A DNA stretch of 64,000 bases from Gautieria morchelliformis (lineage: Eukaryota; Basidiomycota; Agaricomycetes; Gomphales; Gomphaceae), in NCBI GenBank assembly GCA_015179125.1, contig WHVA01000154.1:1-64000 (forward strand), given 5' to 3'. The notes beneath the pieces were generated by a model, which saw only the letters and a program-made list of their open reading frames with translations, ran no database searches and was not told where the DNA came from. Shown here one piece after another: positions 44,164 through 56,484 of this stretch (positions within the stretch are counted from its first letter, which is position 1; each line of letters opens with the position of its first letter). The position numbers and the translations under genes are program-made.

Positions 44164-45402
44164 TGTCATGACGCGTCTATTTCTCATATTCAGGTGCTCT
44201 GTCTTACCATTTGTCACTCCATCTCCGTGTTCGTTCCAATTGCCATTGTCATGTTCGGCAACCAATTCTCGCTGTTCATGACAATGACCATGGTTATGCC
44301 GTCAACAAGCGATCGACGTCTTCGGACGAACTTAGCAGTCATTGTTGGGCCTATCACCTCCTCTGCTCGGCCCTCTTCGATGGTGTTCTGACAATCGGAT
44401 TGCCATGACCTATGTATTTCCTGCACCTTGTTACCCCCATGCCCTCGTTCGCTACTCCTCCTCCGAGTTTGCTCAGCTTCGCCCCTCCCTTCGGCCACGC
44501 CTCCTCTATGTTCTCTCGGTTCACCCTTTGCCGCATTTTGCCGAACCGCTATTCGCTGCTCGCACATTTCGCCAACAAGGCATGCCATCAAATACGATCG
44601 ATACCATTTACCCGGCGTGATGATTCATCACTAACCCCATCATCTTCTTAAATCCAACCCCTTTGGGTTTTCGTATGGCCAAAGTATGTTTGTGGAGCGT
44701 TCCTTCCGTAGGTCGTGTGGGATCGACCCAGTGGACGAAGGGTCCGTGCAGGGTGACATGTATGCGGGTCCCAAGACATGGTTTCGTACATAAGTACCTT
44801 CGCCACCTTTACTCTCCGTCGTTTCATGTTCGCACCCCTCCCTCACTCTATTGTATGTTTATTCCATCTCCTTAGTATCATGACTGTGCACCCCTATCTA
44901 ACCCTGACTCGTGACGGCCTCTTTCCTATTTGCTGATACCGTACAAGCATTCGATATAAGTAGTTTACATTCACATGTATATTCTCCAGTTCAATTATCA
45001 TACGTCGTCCATATTGTGCAAACTTGACCTCGCTGTGATCATTGTCTTGAGCCTCTCCTTGAAGATTTCTATCTTCGACCAGCCAAGGACTTAGGCATCA
45101 CTGGTGAGTTCTCATACTTCATCTTCGTTACCTTAGCCTTCAAACTACTTTCTGTGCTGTTGGCGAAGGGACCGTCGAAACTTAGACAGCCCTTCCGCAA
45201 TATCTTGCATGTTACGTTGTCAAGTGCTGCGAGCTATTTCGCTACGACTGTAGATAGGGCGAGCCCCGTTCGGGCAACCCTCTTGTTCCGTGAACATTCA
45301 TCGGTTCACCTATTCGCCGAACGGCATAATTATTCGCACAAGTTATTCGGGCATTCACTGTGTTCACTAATACACGATATTAACGCCTAACCAATCTTGA
45401 CA
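44164..45402 (+). repeat. LTR-A full-length solo copy, 1239 bp, TSD CTATG
   Basis: Starts TGTCATGACGCGTC, ends CCAATCTTGACA. CTATG precedes (44159-44163) and follows (45403-45407). It has exactly the same length as the copy at 53560-54798. It interrupts LINE ORF2 between the endonuclease and RT parts. Confidence 0.95.
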
Positions 45403-46327
45403 CTATGGCGCTTGTCAGTGCTGTGAGGTGGGTGGTGAATTGGTTTGCATTGGTTGGTACTGGGTCGTTGATGGCAGCTTGGATCCTTTGCTCAAGCTCC
45501 TTCCTGAAGACCTTCCAGTCGACTTGGCGCTAGTTTGCTTTCGGCATGTATGTGTTGGTGTGCAGGGAGAGGTCGATGGTGGTGTCAATTGGGAAGTGAT
45601 TGCTCTTCGTTGGCTGGTCCTCTGGCTTAGTTCTGCAGCTGACTAGTATATACAGTAATTTGGTGGACATGAAGACATTGTCCGCCCGGGTGAGGTTGCC
45701 CATTGACATTGACTTGAGCATGGGTACGTTCTCCGGTAGGGCCATCTGTAAGTCGAGTTCGGTGATCACACTTAGTAGTGTCTGTGCTGCGTCAAGGTTC
45801 GCTCGAGTGAAGAGGTGAGAATTTCGCTCCTCGTCCCACAGTGGGTGGTGTCTATTGAAGGCACCGACCCATACGGTGCCTATTACTTCCTCCCCCTGCT
45901 CTTTTCCGTCCCTCTCCCTCTCTCTCACGTGCCTCTGTATGCCTCGGATGCTGTTAGAGTGTGTACAATCGCAGTATAAATTGTATATGAGGACGTCACC
46001 CATTGTTGTTTTCAATTTTATTGTGGTGATGTTGGGCATGCCAACATCCACTTCCTCCCAGGTGTTGGTGATTATTTTCTTGCTGACGAGGATCATGGAC
46101 CTCATCGTCTCCCCTTTATCTCTGTAGTGCGTCCTTGGGTAGACTGAATACCAGTGCAGTGTGGCCCTAGCATTTCTGAGAAAGTCAATATATGGTTCTT
46201 GTATCGCTAGTATGTCAAAATATTCGGGCGTGCACTTAGCTATAAGGTCTGAGACTGCCGTGAGTGATTTATTGGTATTTTGTTGTCTGATCTTCAAGTG
46301 TTTTGTGTGGTATTTGTTGTTATTCAT
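45403..46327 (-). pseudogene. LINE copy 2: ORF2 endonuclease domain
   Basis: AP-endonuclease-like domain that nicks target DNA for target-primed reverse transcription. Motifs: FDILAIQEPYIDFL (glutamate), VWVGAFNRHHPLWDEERNSH (the usual GDFN is GAFN here), and TKSNHFPIDTTID (the usual S-D-H is S-N-H). Two catalytic aspartates are thus replaced, so the enzyme is predicted to be inactive. A frame change near 45530 separates this domain from the linker that runs into the LTR. The copy at 5459-5818 is its paralog. Confidence 0.88.
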
Positions 46328-46479
46328 TGGTGGTGTGGATCCTCATGGTCTGCTCTCTGGTGGCATGTGTTCTGGTCTCCATTGATGTTGTAGTCGTCGA
46401 ACCTCGTTTGTCTAGTCGGTAGGCTTGTCCACCCCTGGTCGCTGTGGCCTAGCGGCGGGTTGCCTCCTCACCGCGTGTC

Positions 46480-49000
46480 TCAGTAGTTTTCTCTGTTTCC
46501 CCTGTTAGGTGGTCTCTCATCAGTAAAGTATGGATTCACATTGTTTCTGACACCTGTTCTCGTGATCAATTCGCTCACGTCTGCGATTTCTCCGGTGTGT
46601 CCCTGTTGTTCCCATGTTGATGGATCGTCGCTGGGGAAGTATTTGTATGTATGCTCAGGGTCTCCTCTTTCTATCACTGTGCAGGCCGCCGTGAAGCTTG
46701 GGCATGTTCTGTCCCAGGAGGCGTGCCCTGTCGCACTGCAGTTGACGCATCTGAACCGGTCGGGGTCGGTCTCCTCGCAAGCTGCTGTTCTGTGGTCTTT
46801 CGCGCATGTGCCGCATCTGTTTGGCTTGTTGCACTCTGCGGCCATGTGTCAGGCGTTTGTCATGACCGGTTTATTTCTCCTACCGCGCTACCTCCATATT
46901 CCCCCTCGTCACTCCCTAGCATCTTCGCCAGAGTTCGCCGCACCCACCGACCACTCCCTCCCCACGTCCACTCTACTCGCTGTTCGCCCCATTCTCCGAA
47001 CCGCTATTCGCTACTCACGCATTTCGCCAGGAGGCATGCCATCAAATATGATCGATACCAATCACCCGGCATGATGGTTCATCATTAGCCCCATCATCTT
47101 CTTAATCCAACCCCATTGGGTGTTTGTATGGCCAATGCGTGTTCGCAGGGCGTCCCTCCTATAGGTCGTGCGTGATCAACCCAGTAGACCAAGAGTCCGT
47201 GCAGGGTAGCGTGTATGCGGGTCCCAAGACATGGTTTTGTCCATAAGTGCTTTCGCCCCTTTACTCCCCGTCATTTCATGCTCGCATTCTTCCCTCACTC
47301 TATTGTATGTTTATTCCATCTCCTTAGTATCATGACTGCCCACCCCTATCCAACCCTGACTCGTGACGGCCTCTTTCCTATTCGCTGATACCTTACGAGC
47401 ATTCGATATAAGTAGTTTACATTCGCATGTATATTCTCCAGTTCAATTATCATACGTCGTCCATCTTGTGCAAACTTGACCTCGCTGTGATTATCGTCTT
47501 GAGCCCTTCCTTGAAGATTTCTATCTTCGACCAGCTAAGGACTTAGGCATCACTGGTGAGTTCTCATACTTCACCTTCGTTACCTTAGCCTTCGAACTAC
47601 TCTCTGCACTGTTGGCAAAGGGCTCCTAAGGAGCACCTTCGCCAGCGAAGGGACCATCGAAACTTAGACAGCCCTTCCGCAATATCTTGCATGTTGCGTC
47701 GTCAAGTACTGCGAGATATTTCGCTACGACTGTAGACAGGGCGAGCCCCATTTGGGCAACCCCTTTGTTTCGTGAAACGTCCATCGGTTCACCTATTCGC
47801 CGAACGGCATACTTATTCGCACAAGTTATTCGGGCATTCGCTGTGTTCACTAATACACGATATTAACGCCTAAAAACCAATCTTGACAGTGTTGTGCCTT
47901 TGGCATTTCAGACATCTTTGTGGTTTGCGTTTCATTCTCCTGGCCCACACTCTTTTGCCTGCGATTATGAGCCCCTCTCTGATGCTTTGGTTCGCAGCCT
48001 CAACTGTTGTGAACTTGGCTATTACGTGGGCCGTTCTCTGACCTTCCGTTTGGCGTTGGACTGGTTTTATCTATCGGGTGGATATCAAGGTATCGGGTGG
48101 GAGTCTTGAGTCTCGTTCAATCTTTTTGATTTCTGCTAACGCATCTGGTGAGTGGCTGATCGGAACATATTCAACTACGACTGATACTGCTCTATCTTTA
48201 ATTATAGTGGTTCCGCTGAACTTGTCCAAGAATGTCTTCTTGTGGGCTTGCATCCACCTGGCCACCGCTACGTTGTTTAGCTCAAAAACGATGCCACTGT
48301 TCGTGAGTTTCTTGGCCCTCAGGAACCGGATTTCGGATTCGCTGCGTGATTCTTCAATCTGTGCAATCACTTCGTTTGCCTTGGTCACCAACTCTTGTTC
48401 TGTTAGCTTGCTCAAGGTGTTGCGTGCTGCTTCTGGGTCTCTGTCTACTAGTATCTGTCTCTCCTTGGCCTTGGCTTTCGCTAGGTTGTTTGGGTGGGAG
48501 AATGGTACGTTGCCCTTGAGCGCTGCTGCGTATGTGGCGGCCACTGCATCTCCACCCACTTCCTCTCCTGTGCGCACTTGTCTGCTGTATGAGTCTTCCA
48601 CCTGTTGGTGGGCTTCCTCCGCAGTGGCTTTGGCTACTTCTGTAGTGCTCTTGATCACTTCCAGCGTCACGTCCATTTTGGTGAAAGCCAGGTCTAGCTG
48701 ATTCTAGATATGTTGCAGGACGGCGCTACTGGCATTTTTTTTTGCCTCTTCCAGCATGAGAATAGAGACTGATCTTATCCCTTCCTGTAGTGGTTTTCCT
48801 GACGTGCTGTGAGCTAGGGATAGCAGTATGTAACTTAGCTTCTCTAATGACGCCGCGTCATCCTTCGCTATGAAGCCGTTTTGGTCTAGGAAATGTCTGG
48901 CCTGGTCTTGGTTGCGGACACTCGCTCCAGGTTCCGCCAGGAGGTCAGATCTGGTCCTATTGCTCACTTGGTGGCTGCTGGTTCACGTTCTGGGCTGTGA
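46480..49000 (-). pseudogene. LINE copy 2: ORF1, split by LTR-A
   Basis: Same protein as 5937-7500. The LTR at 46858-47888 falls inside the first zinc knuckle, between CLKCQRHNT on the 5' side and RHMAAECN on the 3' side. The central region 48071-48676 is open here where copy 1 is frameshifted, but a TAG replaces tryptophan in LISTR*IKP at about 48075. Another TAG (LQHI*NQ) lies near 48703. The N-terminus SDLLAEPGASVRNQDQARHF is at about 48900-48960. Confidence 0.87.
46858..47888 (+). repeat. LTR-A solo copy, 1031 bp, TSD GCGTT/GTGTT
   Basis: Starts TGTCATGACCGG, ends CCAATCTTGACA. The flanks GCGTT and GTGTT differ by one transition. The paralogous locus at about 6340 is the empty site (TGGTGTTGTGCC). 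It is 208 bp shorter than the 1239-bp form because of an internal gap near its 5' half. Confidence 0.93.
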
Positions 49001-50903
49001 TGTGGTGGGTGGGGGGGGGGGGTCTGTGCTCGGCGGCATGTGTTTTTTGCTCTGCTTCTTTTTGTGGAAGTGTGGATGCTGTTGCCGCAGTGCTGCTGCG
49101 ATGCTTCCTGAGGATGTGGGTTGTGTGTGTGTAGAGGAAAATGGTTTTGAGTTTTTTGGGTGTGGTGATTAGCGTGAGCAGGTTTTTCCCATTACTTGTT
49201 GATCCAATTACTTGTATAAAACCCCCCCATGTATGCTCTTTGTTTCTGCAATCATATAATCAACTTTGATATGTGAATCCCCTCGCATTGTCTCCTGTTC
49301 TTAGCACAGTGAGTCTTGCAAGTCCTCCATCTCTCTCTGCCTTATGATACTCTATCTTCCGCCTTTTCCGACCTCCATTCTCTGACTTCTGACCCCTGAC
49401 CCATTCGACTAAGCTCAACTCCTGAACCCTCCCTACCTCTGCTTCTTCCACTCTCCAATAATCAATACCGAAATACCTAGGACAATAGTTCATTGGGGCA
49501 CAACACATAAGTTGAAGCCACTGTCCTTTTAGTTCCGTTCTCCAGGATTTCCGATACATAACACAACTTGCCTGTATCTTATACACTATATCAGCCTAGT
49601 CCTACTGAGCAGAAAACTCTTACTGGTAATAGAACCAAGAGAGAAGATTGTTGAGTTTTCTCACAGTAACATATGCTTTGAGGCAAATTGGGTCAGGCTG
49701 AGAGTCTGACAGCATTTGAAAGATATTGTGAAAAGGTCACAGCAGCAGATTCAAGCAGGCTCATGTGCAATGTGTACTGCACATCTGTGACTCAGTCAGA
49801 TACTAATTGGACATTGACCTTAGTATCTGAACTCTTTGAGGCCCAATATTGGGATGCAAGATGGTATCTCTAAAATTAATGAGACACTTTATAAGGTGCA
49901 TATAGTGCATAGGGAGGCATAGGGACTCTGAACCCTGGCAAGATGTGTCCACCATAATCCCCTCAAAATAAAACTGTTGTGTCCTCATGGATAGTGGTGG
50001 CATGAAAGACTAAGAACTGTTGGTAGTAGAGTGGATTGAGAGTAAGATTCAGACTTCTACTCAAAGTCGAATCGAGTCTGAGTGTAAAAACAGATAGATA
50101 GGGAGAACACAATGTGTGTATTCCCTTCAGTGATAACTGCACAAGGTTGTGCGTTGCAAGATTCCAAATAGCTTCGAAAGGTGAGTTCTAATTGACTGGG
50201 GACTTTGGATGTACAAGCTGAGGTATTTATCTAGCTACGGGATGTGCTGGGGTGCGAAGAGTGGAGGAGTGATGTATGGGTTGACTCGAACGTCTGGACT
50301 TGAGGGAACGGTGGTCCAGATGCAGCGGTAACTAAGAGGCTTGTCTATTGAATGAGAGGGAATGTAGATAGTCATGTGTATCAGAAATGTGGAGTGTAGT
50401 TATGAAGGATAGAAAGGAATATGGAAGGAATGTAAATGAGTGGCTAAACGTCTAGTCTCTGGATCAGCACACCTCAGGCTCGGGCTTTGTCTCAGACTGG
50501 GGTGGATCCATGGGTACTGGATCAGGGTCAAGTTGGCAGGGTGATGGAGATGTCAGGGTGTGTCGTGCGGACATTTGTGGGCTCGGATGGGTATGGTTGT
50601 TGTGAGTAGGGGTGTGTAGGCGATGTGGGGTAGCATATATGCGGTTGTTGGATGTTTGTGCTATGTTGTAGTGGTAGTGATAGGCTTACTAGCATCTTTT
50701 ATGACAGGTGGTAGGGTATTATGAGAGGGAGAATTATGTAACTCCACAGCGCTATTTGATGCTCACCTTACTCCTGCTCCCTCCCTCACACCCGCACCCC
50801 CACCCAAGGATTGAGTCACCCCATTCCACAGGGTTAGACTCCCCTCACTCACCCATGACTCCTCACAACCCCACATCGGCAGCTGGGTCACCTGGGAGCA
50901 GGA

Positions 50904-51184
50904 GCGCAGGATGCGCTATCGTCTCCCACTCTCACAGGCCACCAGGGCATGGCCGTATCGCCACCGCATCTGGAACATGCCCCAGTGTGTGGGAACACAC
51001 GGTGCGGTGGTGCATCGTGCCCTTGCCCGCACCCGATCCTGATCCCAGCGCCGATGCGGACCTGGACCGCACTGCCGACCAGACACATATGCACCCAGCA
51101 ACAGGGCGGAGCTCTACGCCAGCGCCAACGTGGACGAGCGGGGCGCAGACCCCATTACCTCCCTGGACTCCGCCTCCACCTCCA
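50904..51184 (+). other. GC-rich block, coding-like but unrecognised
   Basis: This stretch has no counterpart in the other unit copies. Its GC content is clearly above its neighbours, and one plus frame reads RMRYRLPLSQATRAWPYRHR, another NRAELYASANVDERGADPIT. It may be a fragment of a captured gene; no family recognised. Confidence 0.3.
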
Positions 51185-52456
51185 GCGCTGCGCCATGCAT
51201 CACTTATAGTTATGATCAAAGCTTATGATTTAGGACCAACAGCTGTTCGCCCCAGGCATTCTGGTGTATTTGGGGACTTGATCAAGGGTGAGTGTGATAG
51301 ACTGTGCCCAAAGCTAGGTGCAACCTGCTCCATTTAGAAATATGTGCGATTGCCTAAATAGACATATAAGCTATTCAGGCATTCGCTGTGTTCACTAATA
51401 CAGAATATTAACGCCTAAAAGCCAATCTTGACAACTTGGTGCTCAAAAGAATAGACTAGAAATCAATTCACTCTCTCAGTGAATTTGGTTGTCACTGTCA
51501 TTATATTATACACTACCTAGAAATCAATTCACTACAGGATTTCTGAGTCAACAAGTCGAAGAAAAATAAGACTAATTTACTTGCCTATAATTTCTGTCCT
51601 CTACAGGGTTATGGGCCCCGTATTTTGAACCCACCGCTGCTGTTGCAATGGATTAAATGTGGACTTGACTGTGCAGCGCATGCCTGCTGATATTATTTTT
51701 CTTTGCCTTACAGTAATCCAACGTGGCGCCAAGATGCACTGCCATTCTTTCATATTCGGCTGGTGTCGGAATTCCTCATTACGGGGCCTCATAGTCTTCA
51801 TGGAATTTGGTGTGCTTGACAAGTTGGACTTGTACAGCCCACCCACTGATCATCTCCCTAGGTCCCAGACTTCGTTTATAGTAGCCACAAATAAAGTCTC
51901 ACTATTGATGCACCATCACCTATGGCGATGTTGCTCTGACACTCCCCTCTTGTCAATATCTTCATAGTAAAAGTCCATGGCTCATGAACACGATGATACC
52001 CACCATCAACAATCAAGGTGTCTTATTCTTTTTGTTTCGGAGACTCTGTGCCACCTTCGCTGTGCAGCCGAGTGTGGCACTTCCAGGTGCTACTGAGCCG
52101 CTGGGCGACACCATGACTGCTGTTGATATCAGAAGCTTGTAGTGACTTACAGTGAAAGCCCGAGGTACGGCGACCTTCTTTCTCATTCTCACGGGTGCCA
52201 ACGCACATGATCATGTGGAAATGTCCCCTTGCTGTCCTGTGCTTGTGGTAGATAACCTGCACGCTAAATGCTGAAATCCCGGGGGTCGCCGCCTCAGACA
52301 TTGCTGACATTGATGGTGCAACAAAGGACCCACCGCAAAAACCGGTCAGCAGTCTCCCGGACTTCACTTGGAGGGTCTGACGGGTTTCAGGACACAAAAT
52401 TCGGCCACCGTCGATCAGAACCATGGATCCGACCGATAAAAGCATCGAAGAGGCCC
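51185..52456. repeat. Repeat unit copy 4, partial, rearranged
   Basis: 51185-51360 matches 17690-17868 and 51614-52456 matches 17880-18730, closer to unit 2 in detail. Between them are an LTR-A 3' fragment (51361-51433) and about 180 bp of unknown sequence with AGAAATCAATTCACT twice. Bases 51621-51691 are inverted relative to the other copies. It ends in an LTR-A fragment. Confidence 0.8.
51361..51433 (+). repeat. LTR-A 3' end fragment
   Basis: TATTCAGGCATTCGCTGTG to CCAATCTTGACA, the last 70 bp of LTR-A. Confidence 0.85.
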
Positions 52457-53345
52457 AACCCGACTCAACCCCCTTTGGGTGTTCCTATGGCAGGAATGCA
52501 TTCGTGGGATGTCCTACCCATCGATCGTGTGGGATCAACCCAACAGACAAAGAGTCCGTGCAGGGTAACATGTATGCAGGCCTCAAGGCGTGTTTTCTTA
52601 CATAGGTACCTTTATCTTCTCTCTTCCCATTGTGTCATGTTCGCACTCCTCCCCTTCTCCATTGTATATGGAGGATAATCAAAATGGTCATGTGATACAG
52701 CATATATGAGTATATAATATACATTATAAGAGTATTAATAACAACATATAGGAATATATAGTAGTATTTATAAGGAGAATAATAGATGTTATTAGATGAT
52801 TCTGTATATATTTAAACATCTCGAAGATATATATACATATGAGAGAGTATTAGACTACAAGATAGAGTAACAGATACTTGGACAGATACTTGTAACAGAT
52901 ATGAGTAGGAGTATTAGTATGAATAGTTATAATGAGAGAGCATTAGACTACAATATGGAGTAATAGTAGTTGTCTAGATATTTGTAATATATATGAATAG
53001 TTATAATGATGTGGTGTATATTGAAAGTGGGTACAAAAAATAAGAAGAGGCATTCTCATTGGTGGAGCCACCGCTCAGTGAGGGACCAAAGTGTTTATTT
53101 ATATCCCAACAATAAGATTGCGATGTATTTTCACCCTCTTCTTTTCTATAATCTGAGAATAAAATGGGTGAATCTACATATAGTAAAAAGTTGCGAGCAC
53201 CTGCCTATGTGTTTCATCTATTTGTATCCTGACTGGGCACCCATATCCAACCCTGACTCATGATGGCCTCTTTCCTATTTGCTGATATGATAGGAGCATT
53301 CGGTATAAGTAGTTTACGTTCGCATGTATATTCTGCAGTTCAATC
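52457..53345 (+). repeat. LTR-A fragment interrupted by an AT-rich insert
   Basis: 52457-52668 and 53213-53345 are consecutive parts of LTR-A (CCCCTTTGGGTGTTCCTATGG ... then CCAACCCTGACTCATGATGG and GGTATAAGTAG). Between them, 52669-53212 is an AT-rich insertion that no other LTR-A copy has. Confidence 0.75.
52669..53212. other. AT-rich insert with internal direct repeats
   Basis: Strongly AT-rich relative to all neighbours. GAGAGAGTATTAGACTACAA and a diverged second version occur about 100 bp apart, as does ATGAATAGTTATAATGA. No coding frame is evident. It could be mitochondrial-derived or a non-autonomous AT-rich element; neither could be established. Confidence 0.5.
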
Positions 53346-53559
53346 CTGGACTCTCTCCAAAGGAGAGGGAGGGTTGCACATATGCAAATATGCATGGATG
53401 CGGTTTTGTGGATGATTTTGTATTCATTTCATTGGCTGACATTCCTATTGGTCTTTCGTCCATGGCTGTTAGGGGCCCCATGTCTCTCTGCCGGTAAACA
53501 TTTGTGCGTATTTGGTGTTTATCGCCTTTGTCCCGGGTGTCCTTCCCCTCCAACGTGCC

Positions 53560-54798
53560 TGTCATGACGTGTTTATTCCCTATACTCAGACGCTCTGTCC
53601 TCCCATTCCCCACTCCACCCCCGTGTTCGCTCCGATTGCCCTTTGCCAGGTTCGGCGACCGATCTTTGCTGTTCGCGTCATTCACCATAGCCACGCCATC
53701 AAAGCATGATCGATGTCTTTGGGCCGACTTGGTGGTTCATCACTGGTCCTATCACCTCCTCTGCTCAACCCCCTTTCGATGTTGTTCCTATGATCGGATT
53801 GTCATGACTCATGTATTTCCTGCCCCTAGTTATCCCTGTTTCCCCTTTCACCACTCCTCCTCCGTGTTCGCTTGGCTTCGCCCCTCACTTCGACCACTCC
53901 TCCCCAATGCCCTCTCCATTCGCCCTTCATACATTCGCCGAATGACCATTCACTGCTCGCATCATTCGCCAGCAGGCACACCATCAAACACGATCGACAT
54001 CCCCTACCCGGTATGATCGCCTGTCACTGGCCCCATCAGCTTCTCGATCCAGCCCCTTTAGGTGTTCATATGGCCGGGATGCGTTCGCGGGACAACCTAC
54101 CCGTAGGTCGTGTGGGATCAACCCAGTAGACGAAGAGTCTGTGCAGGGTAGCATATATGCAGGTCCCAAGACATGGTTTCGCACATGAGTGCCTTTGCCA
54201 CCTTTACTCTCCATCGTTTCATGTTCGCACGCCTCCCTCACTCTATTGTATGTTTATTTCATCTATTCTGTATCATGACTGCGCACCCCTATCCAACCCT
54301 GACTCATGACGGCCTCTTTCCTATTCGCTGATACCTTACAAGTATTTGATATAAGTAGTTTACATTCGCATGTATATTCCTCAGTTCAATTATCATACAT
54401 CCATCTTGTGCAAACTTGACCTCGCTGTGACTATTGTCTTGAGCCTTCTCCTGTAGATTTCTATCTTCGACCAGAAGAAGACTTAGGCATCACTGGTGAG
54501 TTCTCATACTTCATCTTCGTTACCTTAGCCTTTGAACTACTTTCTGTGCTGTCGGCGAAGGGATTGTCGCTACTTAGACAACCCTTCTGTGACACCTTGC
54601 ACATTACATAGTCAAGTGCCATGGGCTATTTCGCTACGACTGTAGATAGGGTGAGCCCCGTTCGGGCAGCCCTCTTATCTTGTGAACATTTATTGGTTCA
54701 CCCTCTTTGCCAAATGGCATACTTATTCCCACAAGTTATTCGGGCATTCACTGTGTTCCCTAATACACGATATTAACGCCTAAAAACCAATCTTGACA
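53560..54798 (+). repeat. LTR-A full-length solo copy, 1239 bp, TSD GTGCC
   Basis: TGTCATGACGTGTTTATTCC to CCAATCTTGACA with GTGCC on both sides (53555-53559 and 54799-54803). Full-length reference together with 44164-45402. Confidence 0.95.
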
Positions 54799-54803
54799 GT
54801 GCC

Positions 54804-56045
54804 TTCCCTCACCAGTTGCTCTCCGTTGTGTGGGTTCCCTCGCCCCCACCCCCCCCCCCCCTTTTTTTTTCCCCCACATACAGCATCCTTTCCTTGGCCT
54901 GACTGTGTTTTCTGTGTCCTTTCATCGGCTGACCTCTTTCAACGTGTCCTCTGATGCCTGTGCACAATGCATTGTTAACCTTTTAAAATGCTTTCCTAGG
55001 AGGTGAATGAAAACACGATGTATCTCGCACAGAAAGCTGATGCAGCTGCAGTCATCTTAATGCTACGCCGCATAATCCACCATCTTAAAGCCATCTTCCC
55101 TATGCACCTACTGACAGTGATCGCGGTTTGCAACTATGAGGCTATAGGCATCATGAAGACCTGTACATATGCCAGCATAGACTGGTAGAGGAGGTCCTGC
55201 CAGGAACACAAAACACCAACCGTGTGACATGGAAAACGACAGGGATTCAGTACTAACATGTAAAGCCTCTCCCCCACGCACAAACCTGATATGGGTACAC
55301 TCATCCACGTCATACGCAGTGTGGTCCATGGATGCATCCTCTTGACAGCGACCTCCCTATAGGCCTTGTAATTGTAGTCATGATTTGCTAGGTCAGTCCC
55401 CAAAGGATGACCTTATCCCAGGTGATGTGATTGCTAAAGGTATCTAAAATACCAAGAGGTTTCCCTGTCTGTTGCAGGATAAAGAAGTGATGATGGACAC
55501 AAGAAAACTCCCTTATCTTGTACATTGATTGCTATATCCCACGATGACTGGACATGACGACGCTATTAGGATGTGTCTGTAAGTGTGCAGTTAAGTTGAC
55601 CCTCACACGTTAACATCTCATTCTCCATCCCAGGCATGCCTGGTATCTAAACACGTTTAATGAGCCAAGGTTCATGAGAAAATGTCCTTCTTCTGCATTT
55701 CCTGGCCATTGTAGTATTCTGGAACGCACCTCTCAGCATGGCATCCTACAGATCACTAAGCACCACCTCCTGCATCCACACCATCATGGCTGTGCGCATC
55801 CTATTTTGTCTGTCTCTGTATAAGTAAAAAAAAACTCCTTGTATTTTATCAACCCTTTCTTTCCCTGACTGTTGTCATTTTGTCTACCCTCCCATTCTCC
55901 CACCCTTGTGCTCCTTGTTTTTTACAGTCTTACAGTGCTATACCATCAATTCTGTCAACAGAAACAACTATTATGATTTTTTTAAACTCCGACAGATTTA
56001 AAGTCAGAGAGAGTCAGGGACTGGCGCGGCAGCTGCCGCCACTAC
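54804..56045. other. 1.2 kb with no recognisable gene
   Basis: Contains a run of about 13 C followed by 9 T at about 54849-54875. A minus-strand frame at 55134-55403 (including NYKAYREVAVKRMHPWTTLR) is open but unrecognised. Nothing else supportable. Confidence 0.4.
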
Positions 56046-56484
56046 GATTATCATATGTCTATCTTGTGCAAAACTTGACCTGACTGTGACTATTGTCTTG
56101 AGCCCTCTTCTATAGACCCTATCTTAGACCAGAGGAGGACTTAAGCACTACTGTGAGTTTTCGTACTTCACCTTCATTACCTTAGCCTTCATACAATTAT
56201 CAGTGCTGTCAGTGAAGGGCTCCGACAGAGTGCCTTCACCGGCAAAAGGATTGTTACTACTAGACAACCTTTCCATGAGACCTTGTACATTACATCATCA
56301 AGTGTCACAGGCTATTTCGCTACAACTGTAGATAGGGAGAGCCCTGTTCAGGTAGCCCTCTTACCTTCTAAACATTTATTTGTGCATCATATTCGCCGAA
56401 CTACACACTTCGTTGCACAAACCATTTGGGCATCTGCTGTGTTCACTAATACACGATATTAACACCTAAAACCCAATCTTGACA
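56046..56484 (+). repeat. LTR-A 3' fragment, more diverged
   Basis: Follows LTR-A from TTATCATATGTCTATCTTGTG to CCAATCTTGACA with more substitutions and indels than the other copies, so it is probably the oldest in the window. Confidence 0.85.

Larger units (their letters stand above)
45969..50843. repeat. Segmental copy of 5459-9314
   Basis: Same orientation and near-identical to 5459-9314, apart from the LTR-A insertion at 46858-47888. It covers the LINE 5' half and 1.6 kb of flank (49200-50843) with no recognised gene. The match begins at CGCAGTATAAATTG and ends at GGTTAGACTC; 50839-50903 then matches 16384-16453, which shows that the left copy gained the LTR and transposon afterwards. 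Confidence 0.85.

Noticed and set aside
45600-46385. Plus-strand ORFs of 70-90 codons
   Set aside because: Antisense to the LINE endonuclease, which has clear domain motifs.
53314-53694. 126-codon minus-strand ORF
   Set aside because: It straddles the exact border of the LTR-A copy at 53560, so it is a chance frame across two unrelated sequences.
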